Notes: generated from the sequence alone by a model not told the origin. A stretch of 6,049 bases of DNA from Alphaproteobacteria bacterium (GCA_014238625.1 JABAAS010000004.1:1-6049); one strand, 5' to 3'; positions 1 to 5,524 are shown, counted from the stretch's first letter. Numbers and translations: made by a program.

Positions 1-427
1 TTTGAAAAAATTGCTCGAAGACAAAAATCTCGTCAAAATCTTCCACTACGCGCGATTCGACATCGCCATACTCAAAAAAGCATTAGGCATACAAACCGCG
101 CCGATATATTGCACCAAAATCGCATCGAAAATCGCTCGTAACTATTCGAGCGCGCACGGACTCAAAGACCTATGCAGAGAGTTTATAGGTATCGATATGT
201 CAAAAAAACAGCAATGCTCTGATTGGGGCGGAAAAAAACTTAGCGAAGCGCAAAAACAATACGCCGCCTTAGATGTTGTATACCTCCACGAAATTAAAGA
301 AAAACTCGACGCAATGCTGATACGCGAAGAACGAGCAGAACTCGCAAACGAATGTTTTGCAGCTCTGCAGACGCGCGTACGACTAGACCTTGAGGGCTGG
401 CGCGAGCAGGATATCTTCTCGCATTGA
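1..427 (+). CDS. rnd: Ribonuclease D, 3'-5' exonuclease, partial (5' end outside window)
   Basis: RNase D trims the 3' ends of tRNA precursors and other small stable RNAs in the cytoplasm using two metal ions. The 141 visible residues are the C-terminal two thirds of the DEDDy exonuclease domain. The Exo II motif is seen as HYARFD near residues 15-20 and the Exo III motif as YAALD at residues 87-91, with the signature Tyr87 and Asp91. The family-typical stretches YCTKIASK, HGLKDLCRE and SDWG lie between them. The Exo I motif (DxE) must lie upstream, so the TTG at base 2 is an internal leucine codon and not a start. The protein ends soon after the exonuclease domain without an HRDC domain, as in the short alphaproteobacterial form and unlike the longer E. 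coli enzyme. It converges with the downstream recombinase gene. The family is certain; only the N-terminus is unseen. Confidence 0.93.
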   Translation, partial: LKKLLEDKNLVKIFHYARFDIAILKKALGIQTAPIYCTKIASKIARNYSSAHGLKDLCREFIGIDMSKKQQCSDWGGKKLSEAQKQYAALDVVYLHEIKEKLDAMLIREERAELANECFAALQTRVRLDLEGWREQDIFSH

Positions 428-479
428 GGGAAATAGCCAAAAATATAGGCAAGCTTGGAGGCTATGCGCCCGCTACTCG

Positions 480-533
480 CATAACCGCTAGTCCATAACC
501 GCTAGTCCATAACTGCTAGTCCATAACTGCTAG
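480..533. repeat. 14-bp tandem repeat, about four copies, at the 3' end of xerD
   Basis: The unit ccataaccgctagt occurs at 493-506. A copy at 480-492 lacks the first base, and copies at 507-520 and 521-533 carry a T in place of one C. The array fills half of the convergent rnd-xerD spacer. Its last unit contains the xerD stop codon (TAG on the - strand, 530-532), so the array abuts and slightly enters the gene. Every unit contains CTAG. No function is evident; copy number was probably gained by replication slippage. Confidence 0.9.
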
Positions 534-1504
534 CCTTTCGCAAGCGGGTGTTTCGTGTGAACCAGTTGTTGTAGTTGCTCGTCTAGTAAGTGCGTGTAGA
601 CTTGAGTCGTCGAAATATCCGCATGACCAAGCATCGTCTGAATAGCGCGTAAGTCCGCTCCACCAGCCAGTAAGTGCGTGGCAAAAGCATGGCGCAACTT
701 GTGCGGCGAAAGCCTGCTAGCGTCAAGACCTAAACGCTTAGCAACATCCTTCAGCAACTGCCCAAAACGCTGGCGCGTAAGGTGACCGCTCAGTGAGGAG
801 GAGGGAAATATATACATGGATATGCCTTTAAGGTGCTTTGGAATAAAATGACCCCTAACTCGCATATAAGAATCGTAAGCCCTAAAGGTGCTCTCTAGTA
901 GCGGGACAAAGCGTGTCTTGCCTCCCTTGCCAAGAATCTTCGCAACCGGTGGCTCTCTCGATAGAGCACCGCATCCTAGACTGACGAGCTCCGATACGCG
1001 TAAGCCAGAGCCATAGCATAAGGATAGTAATAAACGCAGGCGCAAAGCATCCGCCTTAGAAGATGGGCTGCTAGCCTCTCGTTCTATGCCCTCTAGCAAT
1101 AAACGCATAACCTGCAAGCTGGGTGTCTGCGGAAGAAGACGCGCCAAACGAGGCGCTTCCATATGCAATGTCGGGTCTTCAGCTAGCAAGCCCTCGCTAA
1201 CTATAAAACGGTAAAACTGTCGTAGTGCGGCAAAGCTGCGAGCAGAACTAGACGATTTAAACTCGCGCACATCGTGCAGGTGGCTAAACCATTCTTGTAA
1301 ATCCTCGCGAGACGCACTCGCGAGACGCTTGCCACAAGTTGATAAAAAAAACGCAAGCGCACGCAAGTCCGAACGATAGGCAAATATCGTGTTCGAGGCG
1401 ATGTTGCGCTCGGCAAAACGCGCGTCTAAAAACAATCCGATTAAACGCTCGTCTTCTCCGTCCGACGCCAAACTTTCGTTTATTCCTTCATCACGAGCTT
1501 TCAT
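530..1504 (-). CDS. xerD: Tyrosine site-specific recombinase XerD
   Basis: Xer recombinases work as an XerC/XerD pair at the dif site to resolve chromosome dimers during division. This 324-residue protein has an N-terminal SAM-like DNA-binding domain (about 20-110, with NTIFAYRSDL) and a C-terminal catalytic domain (about 125-320). All catalytic residues are present at family spacing: Arg169 in GSGLRVSEL, Lys193 in GKGGK, His268 and Arg271 in SPHKLRHAFATHLL, His294 in LGHADISTTQ and the nucleophile Tyr303 in QVYTH. XerD is favoured over XerC by the SPHxLRHAFATHLL wording, the EDPTLHMEAPRLARLLP linker and the tail ending in HP. The start at 1504 has a run of six G on the coding strand five bases upstream, a plausible ribosome binding site; about 18 extra residues precede the usual N-terminus. 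It diverges from ffh and converges with rnd. The stop lies in a tandem repeat. No integrase-type context such as att sites or phage genes is seen, so a chromosomal role is likely. Confidence 0.9.
   Translation of the reverse strand: MKARDEGINESLASDGEDERLIGLFLDARFAERNIASNTIFAYRSDLRALAFFLSTCGKRLASASREDLQEWFSHLHDVREFKSSSSARSFAALRQFYRFIVSEGLLAEDPTLHMEAPRLARLLPQTPSLQVMRLLLEGIEREASSPSSKADALRLRLLLSLCYGSGLRVSELVSLGCGALSREPPVAKILGKGGKTRFVPLLESTFRAYDSYMRVRGHFIPKHLKGISMYIFPSSSLSGHLTRQRFGQLLKDVAKRLGLDASRLSPHKLRHAFATHLLAGGADLRAIQTMLGHADISTTQVYTHLLDEQLQQLVHTKHPLAKG
1304..1328. repeat. 12-bp direct duplication inside xerD
   Basis: The sequence ctcgcgagacgc occurs at 1304-1315 and again at 1317-1328, one base apart, giving a 13-bp period. 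The period is not a multiple of three, so the two copies are read in different frames within XerD (around residues 60-67, in the linker region of the N-terminal domain). Each copy starts with the palindrome ctcgcgag. This is either a local slippage duplication tolerated by the protein or chance. Confidence 0.6.
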
Positions 1505-1547
1505 CTTAGCCCCCCATACTCAAGCAAAGCTTAGCCAAAATGCTAAG

Positions 1548-1591
1548 AAAATACATAGGAAAATACATAGGAAAATACATAGGAAAATACA
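1548..1591. repeat. 12-bp tandem repeat, 3.7 copies, in the xerD-ffh divergent spacer
   Basis: The unit aaaatacatagg is repeated exactly at 1548-1559, 1560-1571 and 1572-1583, with a partial copy at 1584-1591. It lies 43 bases upstream of the xerD start, where an xerD promoter or leader would be expected, and about 190 bases upstream of ffh. The perfect identity of the copies suggests recent expansion. Reading it as coding gives a meaningless RKIH repeat, so it is treated as non-coding. Confidence 0.93.
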
Positions 1592-1599
1592 GCATATAG

Positions 1600-1618
1600 A
1601 TTATAATCGTCTTATAAT
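1600..1618. promoter_or_regulatory. Two TATAAT motifs in the divergent spacer, possible -10 elements
   Basis: TATAAT is found at 1602-1607 and 1613-1618. The first lies in the palindrome ATTATAAT (1600-1607) and so reads as a -10 box on both strands, which fits a shared region between divergent xerD and ffh. No convincing TTGACA-like -35 element lies 16-18 bases from either motif on either strand. The assignment therefore rests on the -10 match and location alone. Apart from this, the 12-bp repeat and the hairpin at 1716-1738, the 276-base spacer shows nothing recognisable. Confidence 0.3.
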
Positions 1619-1715
1619 CCTCTCATCTTTTGTCCCTCCCCCTTATAACACTCTCTTTTGCAATCCTCTATCGAAAGCGCATGCTTTTAAAATAAATAAA
1701 AAATCTTCGTAAAAA

Positions 1716-1738
1716 TTTGCGAGATGACTGCTCGCAAA
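1716..1738 (-). terminator. Perfect 8-bp hairpin upstream of ffh, terminator-like on the - strand
   Basis: Bases 1716-1723 (tttgcgag) pair perfectly with 1731-1738 (ctcgcaaa) around a 7-base loop. Read on the - strand the stem is followed directly by five T, resembling a small intrinsic terminator. Read on the + strand it is followed by A-runs and would sit in the ffh leader about 43 bases before the start. Only four of the eight pairs are G-C, so termination would be weak. Its role is unproven; it could block antisense transcription or be a leader structure. Confidence 0.3.
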
Positions 1739-1769
1739 AAAACTCGATACATTAACTCTAAATTAACTC

Positions 1770-1775
1770 GGTGAG
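1770..1775 (+). promoter_or_regulatory. Ribosome binding site deciding the ffh start
   Basis: GGTGAG lies upstream of two consecutive ATG codons at 1778 and 1781. The gap is only two bases to the first ATG and five to the second, so the second is the better start. This agrees with SRP54 proteins normally beginning M-F-[DE]. Confidence 0.5.
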
Positions 1776-1780
1776 CAATG

Positions 1781-3181
1781 ATGTTCGATCAACTCGGTCA
1801 ATCCTTAGGCAATGTCTTCGCTACTTTGCGCAAGCACGGCTCCTTGCGAGAGCAAGACATACAAAACGCCTGCGAAGAAATAAAGCGTGCAATGCTCGAG
1901 GCGGATGTAGCTCTGAGCGCAGTCAAAGAATTCTTCGAGAATTTCGCTCCGCGTATAGACGAGCTAACAAAAGAACTCTCAGAGGCGATTAATCCTGCCG
2001 AAGAACTCATCGAGCGCGCGCAAAACGCGCTCGCGCGTCTATTGGGCGCCGGATGCCAGCAACCCTTACGCATAAGCGCTGGAGAAGTGGGAACAGATGC
2101 GCCACAAGTGATGTTGATAGTCGGCTTGCAGGGCAGCGGGAAAACTACTACATCCGTAAAACTCGCAGCACACTTGCAAAAAAAAGGACATAAACCGTTG
2201 CTCGTGTCTCTGGATTTCTCAAGACCCGCCGCTGAACAACAACTCGCAACCCTCGCGCAACGCGCAAACTTACCTATCTTACGACAGGCAGAGGTCTCAG
2301 AAGATAACAACAAAAACTCGCGCGAAAAAGCTATCGCACTCGCAAAGCTCGCGAAGCAAAATGCTGCTAGCAAAAATGCCTTGCTCATATGCGACACCGC
2401 AGGGCGCATGCAAGTAGACCAAGAAGCAATGGGGGAAATAGCCGAAATAGAAAAAATACTCGCTCCACGCGAAACATTACTCGTCGCTGACGCTATGCTC
2501 GGGCAAGAAGCCGCAAAAGTCGCAGATAAATTTAATAAACTCTTGAAAGTAAGCGGGATAATACTAACTCGCTTGGAAGGAGACGCGCGAGCTGGCGCCG
2601 CTCTTTCAATGATGAGCGCCGCTAAAAAACCTATACGCTTTGCTGGAATCGGCGAGAATATAGACGACCTACAAGCCTTCGAGCCGAACGCCTTAGCAAG
2701 TAGAATACTCGGGCGCGGAGACTTAAAAGGACTCGTCGAAAAAATCCAAAAAACCATTCCAGAGGAAACTCAAGGCGAAAAACAAGGCGGAAAAACTCTA
2801 GTAAGCGGAAAATTCGACCTCAACGCACATAAAAAACAGATACAGCAAATGCGCAAAGCTGGCGGGCTACAAGGACTCGCAAAGCATTTGCCGCAAGCTA
2901 TGCAAAATAAAATAAACGACGCGCGAGTCAAGTCTATGGTCGATGAAAAAAAGCTGAAGCGACAAGAAGTAATCATCGACTCGATGACACATGCAGAAAG
3001 AAGAAATCCAAAAATTATACACGCATCGCGTAAAAAAAGAATAGCCAGAGGCGCTAGTGCCAGCATAGTAGAGGTCAATCGTTTGTTGAAAAACCATCTC
3101 AGTGCCGCTAAAGCCATGAAAAATATGGCGCGATGGGATGAAAAAATGCTACAAAGAAATGTCGGCGGCTTGTTTCGTTAA
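1781..3181 (+). CDS. ffh: Signal recognition particle GTPase Ffh (SRP54)
   Basis: Ffh binds 4.5S RNA and hydrophobic signal sequences on nascent chains and delivers ribosomes to the receptor FtsY at the inner membrane. The 466 residues show the N domain (about 1-90), the G domain (about 100-300) and the M domain (about 345-466). Motifs seen are the P-loop GLQGSGKTT at 115-123, DFSRPAAEQQ at 145-154, DTAGR at 205-209, GQEA near 241 and the closing GIGENIDDLQAFEP at 289-302. The RNA-binding part of the M domain keeps SMTHAERRNP and SRKKRIARG (401-424). Two oddities are visible. The G4 motif reads TRLEGD (263-268), with Glu266 where an Asp normally contacts guanine. The M domain has only seven Met (357, 374, 386, 402, 446, 449, 456) and lacks the Met-rich tail. 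Start 1781 is chosen over the adjacent ATG at 1778 on ribosome-site spacing. It heads the rpsP-rimM-trmD-rplS cluster, as in many alphaproteobacteria. Confidence 0.96.
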   Translation: MFDQLGQSLGNVFATLRKHGSLREQDIQNACEEIKRAMLEADVALSAVKEFFENFAPRIDELTKELSEAINPAEELIERAQNALARLLGAGCQQPLRISAGEVGTDAPQVMLIVGLQGSGKTTTSVKLAAHLQKKGHKPLLVSLDFSRPAAEQQLATLAQRANLPILRQAEVSEDNNKNSREKAIALAKLAKQNAASKNALLICDTAGRMQVDQEAMGEIAEIEKILAPRETLLVADAMLGQEAAKVADKFNKLLKVSGIILTRLEGDARAGAALSMMSAAKKPIRFAGIGENIDDLQAFEPNALASRILGRGDLKGLVEKIQKTIPEETQGEKQGGKTLVSGKFDLNAHKKQIQQMRKAGGLQGLAKHLPQAMQNKINDARVKSMVDEKKLKRQEVIIDSMTHAERRNPKIIHASRKKRIARGASASIVEVNRLLKNHLSAAKAMKNMARWDEKMLQRNVGGLFR

Positions 3182-3187
3182 AACTTG

Positions 3188-3213
3188 CTTTGCTAGAGCT
3201 TATTTTGCTAGAG
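3188..3213. repeat. Short direct repeat downstream of ffh
   Basis: ctttgctagag at 3188-3198 is followed by ttttgctagag at 3203-3213, a 15-bp period with one mismatch in eleven bases. It lies just after the ffh stop and before the larger 13-bp array. No terminator structure is formed by it. Confidence 0.55.
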
Positions 3214-3224
3214 ATAGCGTGTTC

Positions 3225-3329
3225 GGTATGCAAGGGTGGTATGCAAGGGTGGTATGCAAGGGGCGGTATATGAGAGTGGTATGCAAGAATAGCATGGAAG
3301 TCTAATGTACAAGGTCGGTATGCAGAAAT
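3225..3329. repeat. Degenerate 13-bp tandem array, about eight units, between ffh and rpsP
   Basis: The unit ggtatgcaagggt is exact at 3225-3237 and 3238-3250 and nearly exact at 3251-3263. After one extra base the 13-bp register continues at 3265, 3278, 3291, 3304 and 3317 with increasing divergence; the last unit (3317-3329) again starts ggtatgca. The array fills over 40 per cent of the 252-base ffh-rpsP spacer. The remainder (3330-3433) is A-rich and shows no clear promoter, terminator or small gene. Fresh copies at one end and worn copies further on suggest repeated rounds of expansion. Confidence 0.85.
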
Positions 3330-3433
3330 TCGCACAAAAAACTAATAAGCAAAAAACTCGCACTACAACTAATCCATATTCAAATCGTAGAGCCCAAACT
3401 AACATCTGATAAAAATCTCTGAATAAACCCCTT

Positions 3434-3895
3434 ATGTCTTTGTCAATTCGCCTTACGCGTGGTGGCGCACGCAAAAAACCTTTCTATCGAGTGGTCGTAG
3501 CTGATCAACGCATGCCTCGCGATGGAAGGTTCATTGAAAAAATCGGATACTATAATCCCCTCCTCGCGGAGAAAGACAAGCGCGTAAAGCTCGATGGTGA
3601 GCGCGCGCAGCATTGGATTGCGCGGGGAGCGCAGCCATCGCGGCGAGTAGCCTTGTTCCTCCATCAAATCGGAGTCGGAGAAAAACCCGCAATACCAAAA
3701 CAAACTAAAAAGTCATTGCCTCGCAAAAAAGAGCTAGAGCGACGCGAAGCAGCTCTAAAAGCTAAAGAAGAAAAAACGGAAGAAAAAACAGAGCAGAAAG
3801 CGGAAGAAAAAATAGAAGAAAAAACGGAGCAGAAAGCGGAAGAAAAGCAAGACGCTACTGAAAAAACCGCTGAAAAAACCGCAGCTGACGAGTAG
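3434..3895 (+). CDS. rpsP: 30S ribosomal protein S16 with a long Lys/Glu-rich C-terminal extension
   Basis: S16 binds 16S rRNA in the 5' domain and is needed for 30S assembly. The first 85 or so residues form the complete core: SIRLTRGGARKKPFYRVVVAD (split by no gap, residues 4-24), PRDGRFIEKIGYYNP (28-42) and a WIARGAQPSRRV stretch (61-72) typical of the family. The family core is about 80-90 residues, but this protein has 153. Residues 90-153 are almost entirely Lys, Glu, Ala and Thr, and include a 12-residue duplication at 116-139. Alphaproteobacterial S16 proteins often have a variable charged tail, so this is an extreme case and not a fusion. No good Shine-Dalgarno sequence precedes the ATG at 3434, but the protein starts exactly where S16 usually starts. 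It is followed after 69 bases by rimM, its usual partner in 30S maturation. Confidence 0.96.
   Translation: MSLSIRLTRGGARKKPFYRVVVADQRMPRDGRFIEKIGYYNPLLAEKDKRVKLDGERAQHWIARGAQPSRRVALFLHQIGVGEKPAIPKQTKKSLPRKKELERREAALKAKEEKTEEKTEQKAEEKIEEKTEQKAEEKQDATEKTAEKTAADE
3779..3850 (+). repeat. 36-bp in-frame duplication in the rpsP tail
   Basis: Bases 3779-3814 and 3815-3850 match at 32 of 36 positions and encode EEKTEQKAEEKI followed by EEKTEQKAEEKQ. A further EEKT lies just before. The unit is a multiple of three, so the reading frame is kept. It looks like a tandem duplication that lengthened the disordered S16 tail. Confidence 0.85.
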
Positions 3896-3964
3896 AACAA
3901 ATCCTCTAACCTCGACAAAGTCTCGCTGGCACTCGAGTGGGCGAAGGGCTAAAAAAATGGCGAC

Positions 3965-4702
3965 ATGCGCGAGCGCATCGAAAAAAAGCTAAAAGAACGA
4001 GTGCTGTTAGGCTACTTGCGAACAGCACACGGCATAGGCGGGTTAGTGAGAATTGAAAGCTTCGCCGAGCCACCAGAAAATATCGCTAAGTACGATAAAC
4101 TACGCTGCGACGCGCTCGGTGCAGAGTTCGTCGAACTCTCAAATATAAGACGATACAAAGGCGCAAGAGGTATTATCGCAAAAATACTCGGTTGCGATGA
4201 TCGACAGCAAGCCGAAGCCTTGCGCGGAGCAGAGCTATACATAATGCAAAAAGACCTGCCGCCATTGGAAGAAAATTACTTCTACCATCAATCTCTTATC
4301 GGATTGCCAGTACTAAACGAAAGTGGAAAATTACTCGGCAAGGTCGCAACCTTGCAAAACTTCGGCGCGGGAGAGCTGTTAGAAATACGCGTGAAAGCAG
4401 AAATTGTGGAAAATAGTAAAGAAAATAATAAGGAAAATATCTCCGATTTAGAAAAAAAAAGCACTAAATACAGACATCAAGAAGAGCGAGTCTTTATTCC
4501 CTTCTCGCGTGAGGTCGTATCCCATATATCCGAAAACTCCATCGAGGTGCGCGGAATATATGCAGAAGCCTTAGTAAAAAGCATGACAAAAATCTCAACA
4601 AAAATCTCAACAAAAAATCTGGCAAAAAACATGACAGAAAAACAAGCGCAAAATACTAAAGCAAGTATCTCACCTAGAGAAAAAGAACATAAGGGCAACT
4701 AG
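3965..4702 (+). CDS. rimM: Ribosome maturation factor RimM, enlarged
   Basis: RimM helps mature the 30S head by binding S19 and assists 16S rRNA processing. The N-terminal RimM domain is seen from about residue 13, with LLGYLRTAHGIGGLVRIESF at 14-33 and AEALRGAELYI at 83-93. The PRC-barrel domain runs from about 102 to 200, with ENYFYHQSLIGLPV, GKLLGKV, NFGAGELLEI and the late VFIPFSREVV at 176-185. The protein has 245 residues against the usual 170-180. The excess is a Lys/Glu/Asn-rich insert (about 146-174) between two PRC strands and a Lys/Ser/Thr-rich tail (about 204-245) with a KIST duplication. An in-frame stop at 3950-3952 limits the start to 3965 or later, and 3965 is the only suitable ATG. 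No strong ribosome site precedes it. A weak inverted repeat (tcgc at 3923-3926, gcga at 3941-3944) lies in the gap after rpsP. The stop abuts the trmD ATG directly. Confidence 0.93.
   Translation: MRERIEKKLKERVLLGYLRTAHGIGGLVRIESFAEPPENIAKYDKLRCDALGAEFVELSNIRRYKGARGIIAKILGCDDRQQAEALRGAELYIMQKDLPPLEENYFYHQSLIGLPVLNESGKLLGKVATLQNFGAGELLEIRVKAEIVENSKENNKENISDLEKKSTKYRHQEERVFIPFSREVVSHISENSIEVRGIYAEALVKSMTKISTKISTKNLAKNMTEKQAQNTKASISPREKEHKGN
4587..4620 (+). repeat. 12-bp tandem repeat in the rimM tail
   Basis: caaaaatctcaa at 4587-4598 is repeated exactly at 4599-4610, and a partial degenerate third unit follows to 4620. It encodes the KISTKISTKN stretch of the non-conserved RimM tail. The unit length keeps the frame. 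Confidence 0.8.
4692..4695 (+). promoter_or_regulatory. Probable trmD ribosome binding site inside the rimM end
   Basis: AGGG lies seven bases before the trmD ATG at 4703 and is itself within the last codons of rimM. With the zero-base gap between the genes, this supports translational coupling. Confidence 0.45.
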
Positions 4703-5413
4703 ATGCGCAACCCATACTCGGTCGTAATAGCAACCCTGTTTCCAGATTTATACCCAGGTCCGTTGGGAGTATCTCTATGCGGGAAGGCTCTCGCGCAAAA
4801 CATATGGACAATGACAACCTTACAACTATTAGACTTCGTCGACGATAAAAAACGAATCGACGATGTCGCTTTCGGCGGCGGCGGCGGGATGGTCTTACGA
4901 GCGGAACCTTGTGCAAAAGCGCTCGAAAAAGCCTTCGCAATAGCTCCAAAAAATGCAGTGGCAGTATATCCAACTCCACGAGGAAAACCCATAACGCAAA
5001 AAACCGTGCGCAAGCTAGCAGCAGCCTCTGGGTTGATATTGCTATGCGGGCGTTACGAAGCCGTCGATCAAAGAGTCATCGAGGCTTTTGAGCTACAAGA
5101 AGTATCTCTCGGAGACTTCCTGCTCGCAAGCGGCGATTGTGCCGCAATCGCAATAATAGAAGCCATCGTAAGATTGCTCGACGGGACCATCGCAAACGAA
5201 AATGCAACTCAAAACGAAAGCTTCGAGGACGGGCTATTGGAGCATCCTCATTATACAAGACCTGCTATATGGCGTGAGAGGAAAGTGCCAAATATACTAC
5301 TCTCGGGAGATCATGCGAAAATACAAACTTGGCGCAAAACTCAAGCGGAAAGCATAACGCGCGAAAAAAGACCAGAACTCTGGCAAAAATATATTAAAAA
5401 GGAAAATAAATAA
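4703..5413 (+). CDS. trmD: tRNA (guanine37-N1)-methyltransferase TrmD
   Basis: TrmD uses S-adenosylmethionine to make m1G37 in tRNAs reading CNN and some other codons, preventing +1 frameshifts. The 236-residue length is normal. Seen are the N-terminal ATLFPDLYPG (10-19), DDVAFGGGGGM (53-63), the knot segments LLCGRYEAVDQR (113-124) and EVSLGDFLL (133-141), Arg157 matching E. coli Arg154, and the C-terminal GLLEHPHYTRP (177-187) and SGDHAKI (201-207). Differences from the E. coli enzyme at conserved sites are GRYEG changed to GRYEA, SGGE changed to ASGD (142-145), the GGGPGM loop reading GGGGGM, and Glu172 at the position of catalytic Asp169. From memory, Glu at that last site and the LGDF wording are common in alphaproteobacteria, so these may be lineage traits; the ASGD change is less expected. 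The start directly abuts the rimM stop, and an AGGG lies seven bases upstream. Confidence 0.95.
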   Translation: MRNPYSVVIATLFPDLYPGPLGVSLCGKALAQNIWTMTTLQLLDFVDDKKRIDDVAFGGGGGMVLRAEPCAKALEKAFAIAPKNAVAVYPTPRGKPITQKTVRKLAAASGLILLCGRYEAVDQRVIEAFELQEVSLGDFLLASGDCAAIAIIEAIVRLLDGTIANENATQNESFEDGLLEHPHYTRPAIWRERKVPNILLSGDHAKIQTWRKTQAESITREKRPELWQKYIKKENK

Positions 5414-5437
5414 ATAAATGAAAAACAAGAGCTCAAT

Positions 5438-5460
5438 AACACTCCGCCCAAACACTCCGC
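5438..5460. repeat. 10-bp direct repeat after trmD
   Basis: aacactccgc occurs at 5438-5447 and again at 5451-5460, a 13-bp period, in the trmD-rplS spacer. Only two copies exist and no function is evident. Confidence 0.5.
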
Positions 5461-5494
5461 AAAGACAAAAGTGGAAACTAGCGCAAAGAGAAAC

Positions 5495-5524
5495 TTGACG
5501 AACATGCAACAGCAAAGGTAAAAT
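5495..5524 (+). promoter_or_regulatory. Candidate sigma-70 promoter for rplS
   Basis: TTGACG at 5495-5500 and TAAAAT at 5519-5524 are separated by 18 bases. Both hexamers are one base from the consensus, and this is the best-spaced promoter match noticed in the spacers. It lies 64 bases upstream of the rplS ATG in the 174-base trmD-rplS spacer, so rplS could be transcribed independently of the upstream genes. It is judged by motif only. Confidence 0.5.

Noticed and set aside
433..465. Inverted repeat atagcc / ggctat in the rnd-xerD convergent spacer, considered as a bidirectional terminator
   Set aside because: The arms are only six bases with a 21-base loop, and there is no clean T-run on either side.
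480..533. The 14-bp array considered as a CRISPR or an origin iteron array
   Set aside because: The units are directly adjacent without spacers and too short for CRISPR. There is no replication gene, DnaA box cluster or AT-rich unwinding region to suggest an origin.
530..1504. The recombinase considered as a phage or integron integrase marking a mobile element
   Set aside because: Its wording is that of chromosomal XerD, and its neighbours are all housekeeping genes with no att repeat, tRNA gene or cargo.
1389..1712. A 107-codon + strand open frame overlapping the xerD start and the 12-bp repeat
   Set aside because: It is antisense to xerD at its start and its middle is just the tandem repeat read as RKIH units. 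No protein family features are seen.
1798..2757. A 319-codon open frame on the - strand opposite ffh
   Set aside because: It is fully antisense to a clear Ffh and its translation is Ser/Ala/Cys-rich with no domain. Long antisense frames arise from the codon use of the real gene.
3108..3474. Two - strand open frames through the 13-bp array with repeated HPCIPPL-like text
   Set aside because: The repeated peptide is only the 13-bp array translated, the frames overlap ffh and rpsP, and the period is not a multiple of three.
3923..3944. Inverted repeat with a central cactcgagtg palindrome between rpsP and rimM, considered as a terminator or attenuator
   Set aside because: The stem is broken by mismatches and the centre leaves too small a loop. 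No T-run follows.
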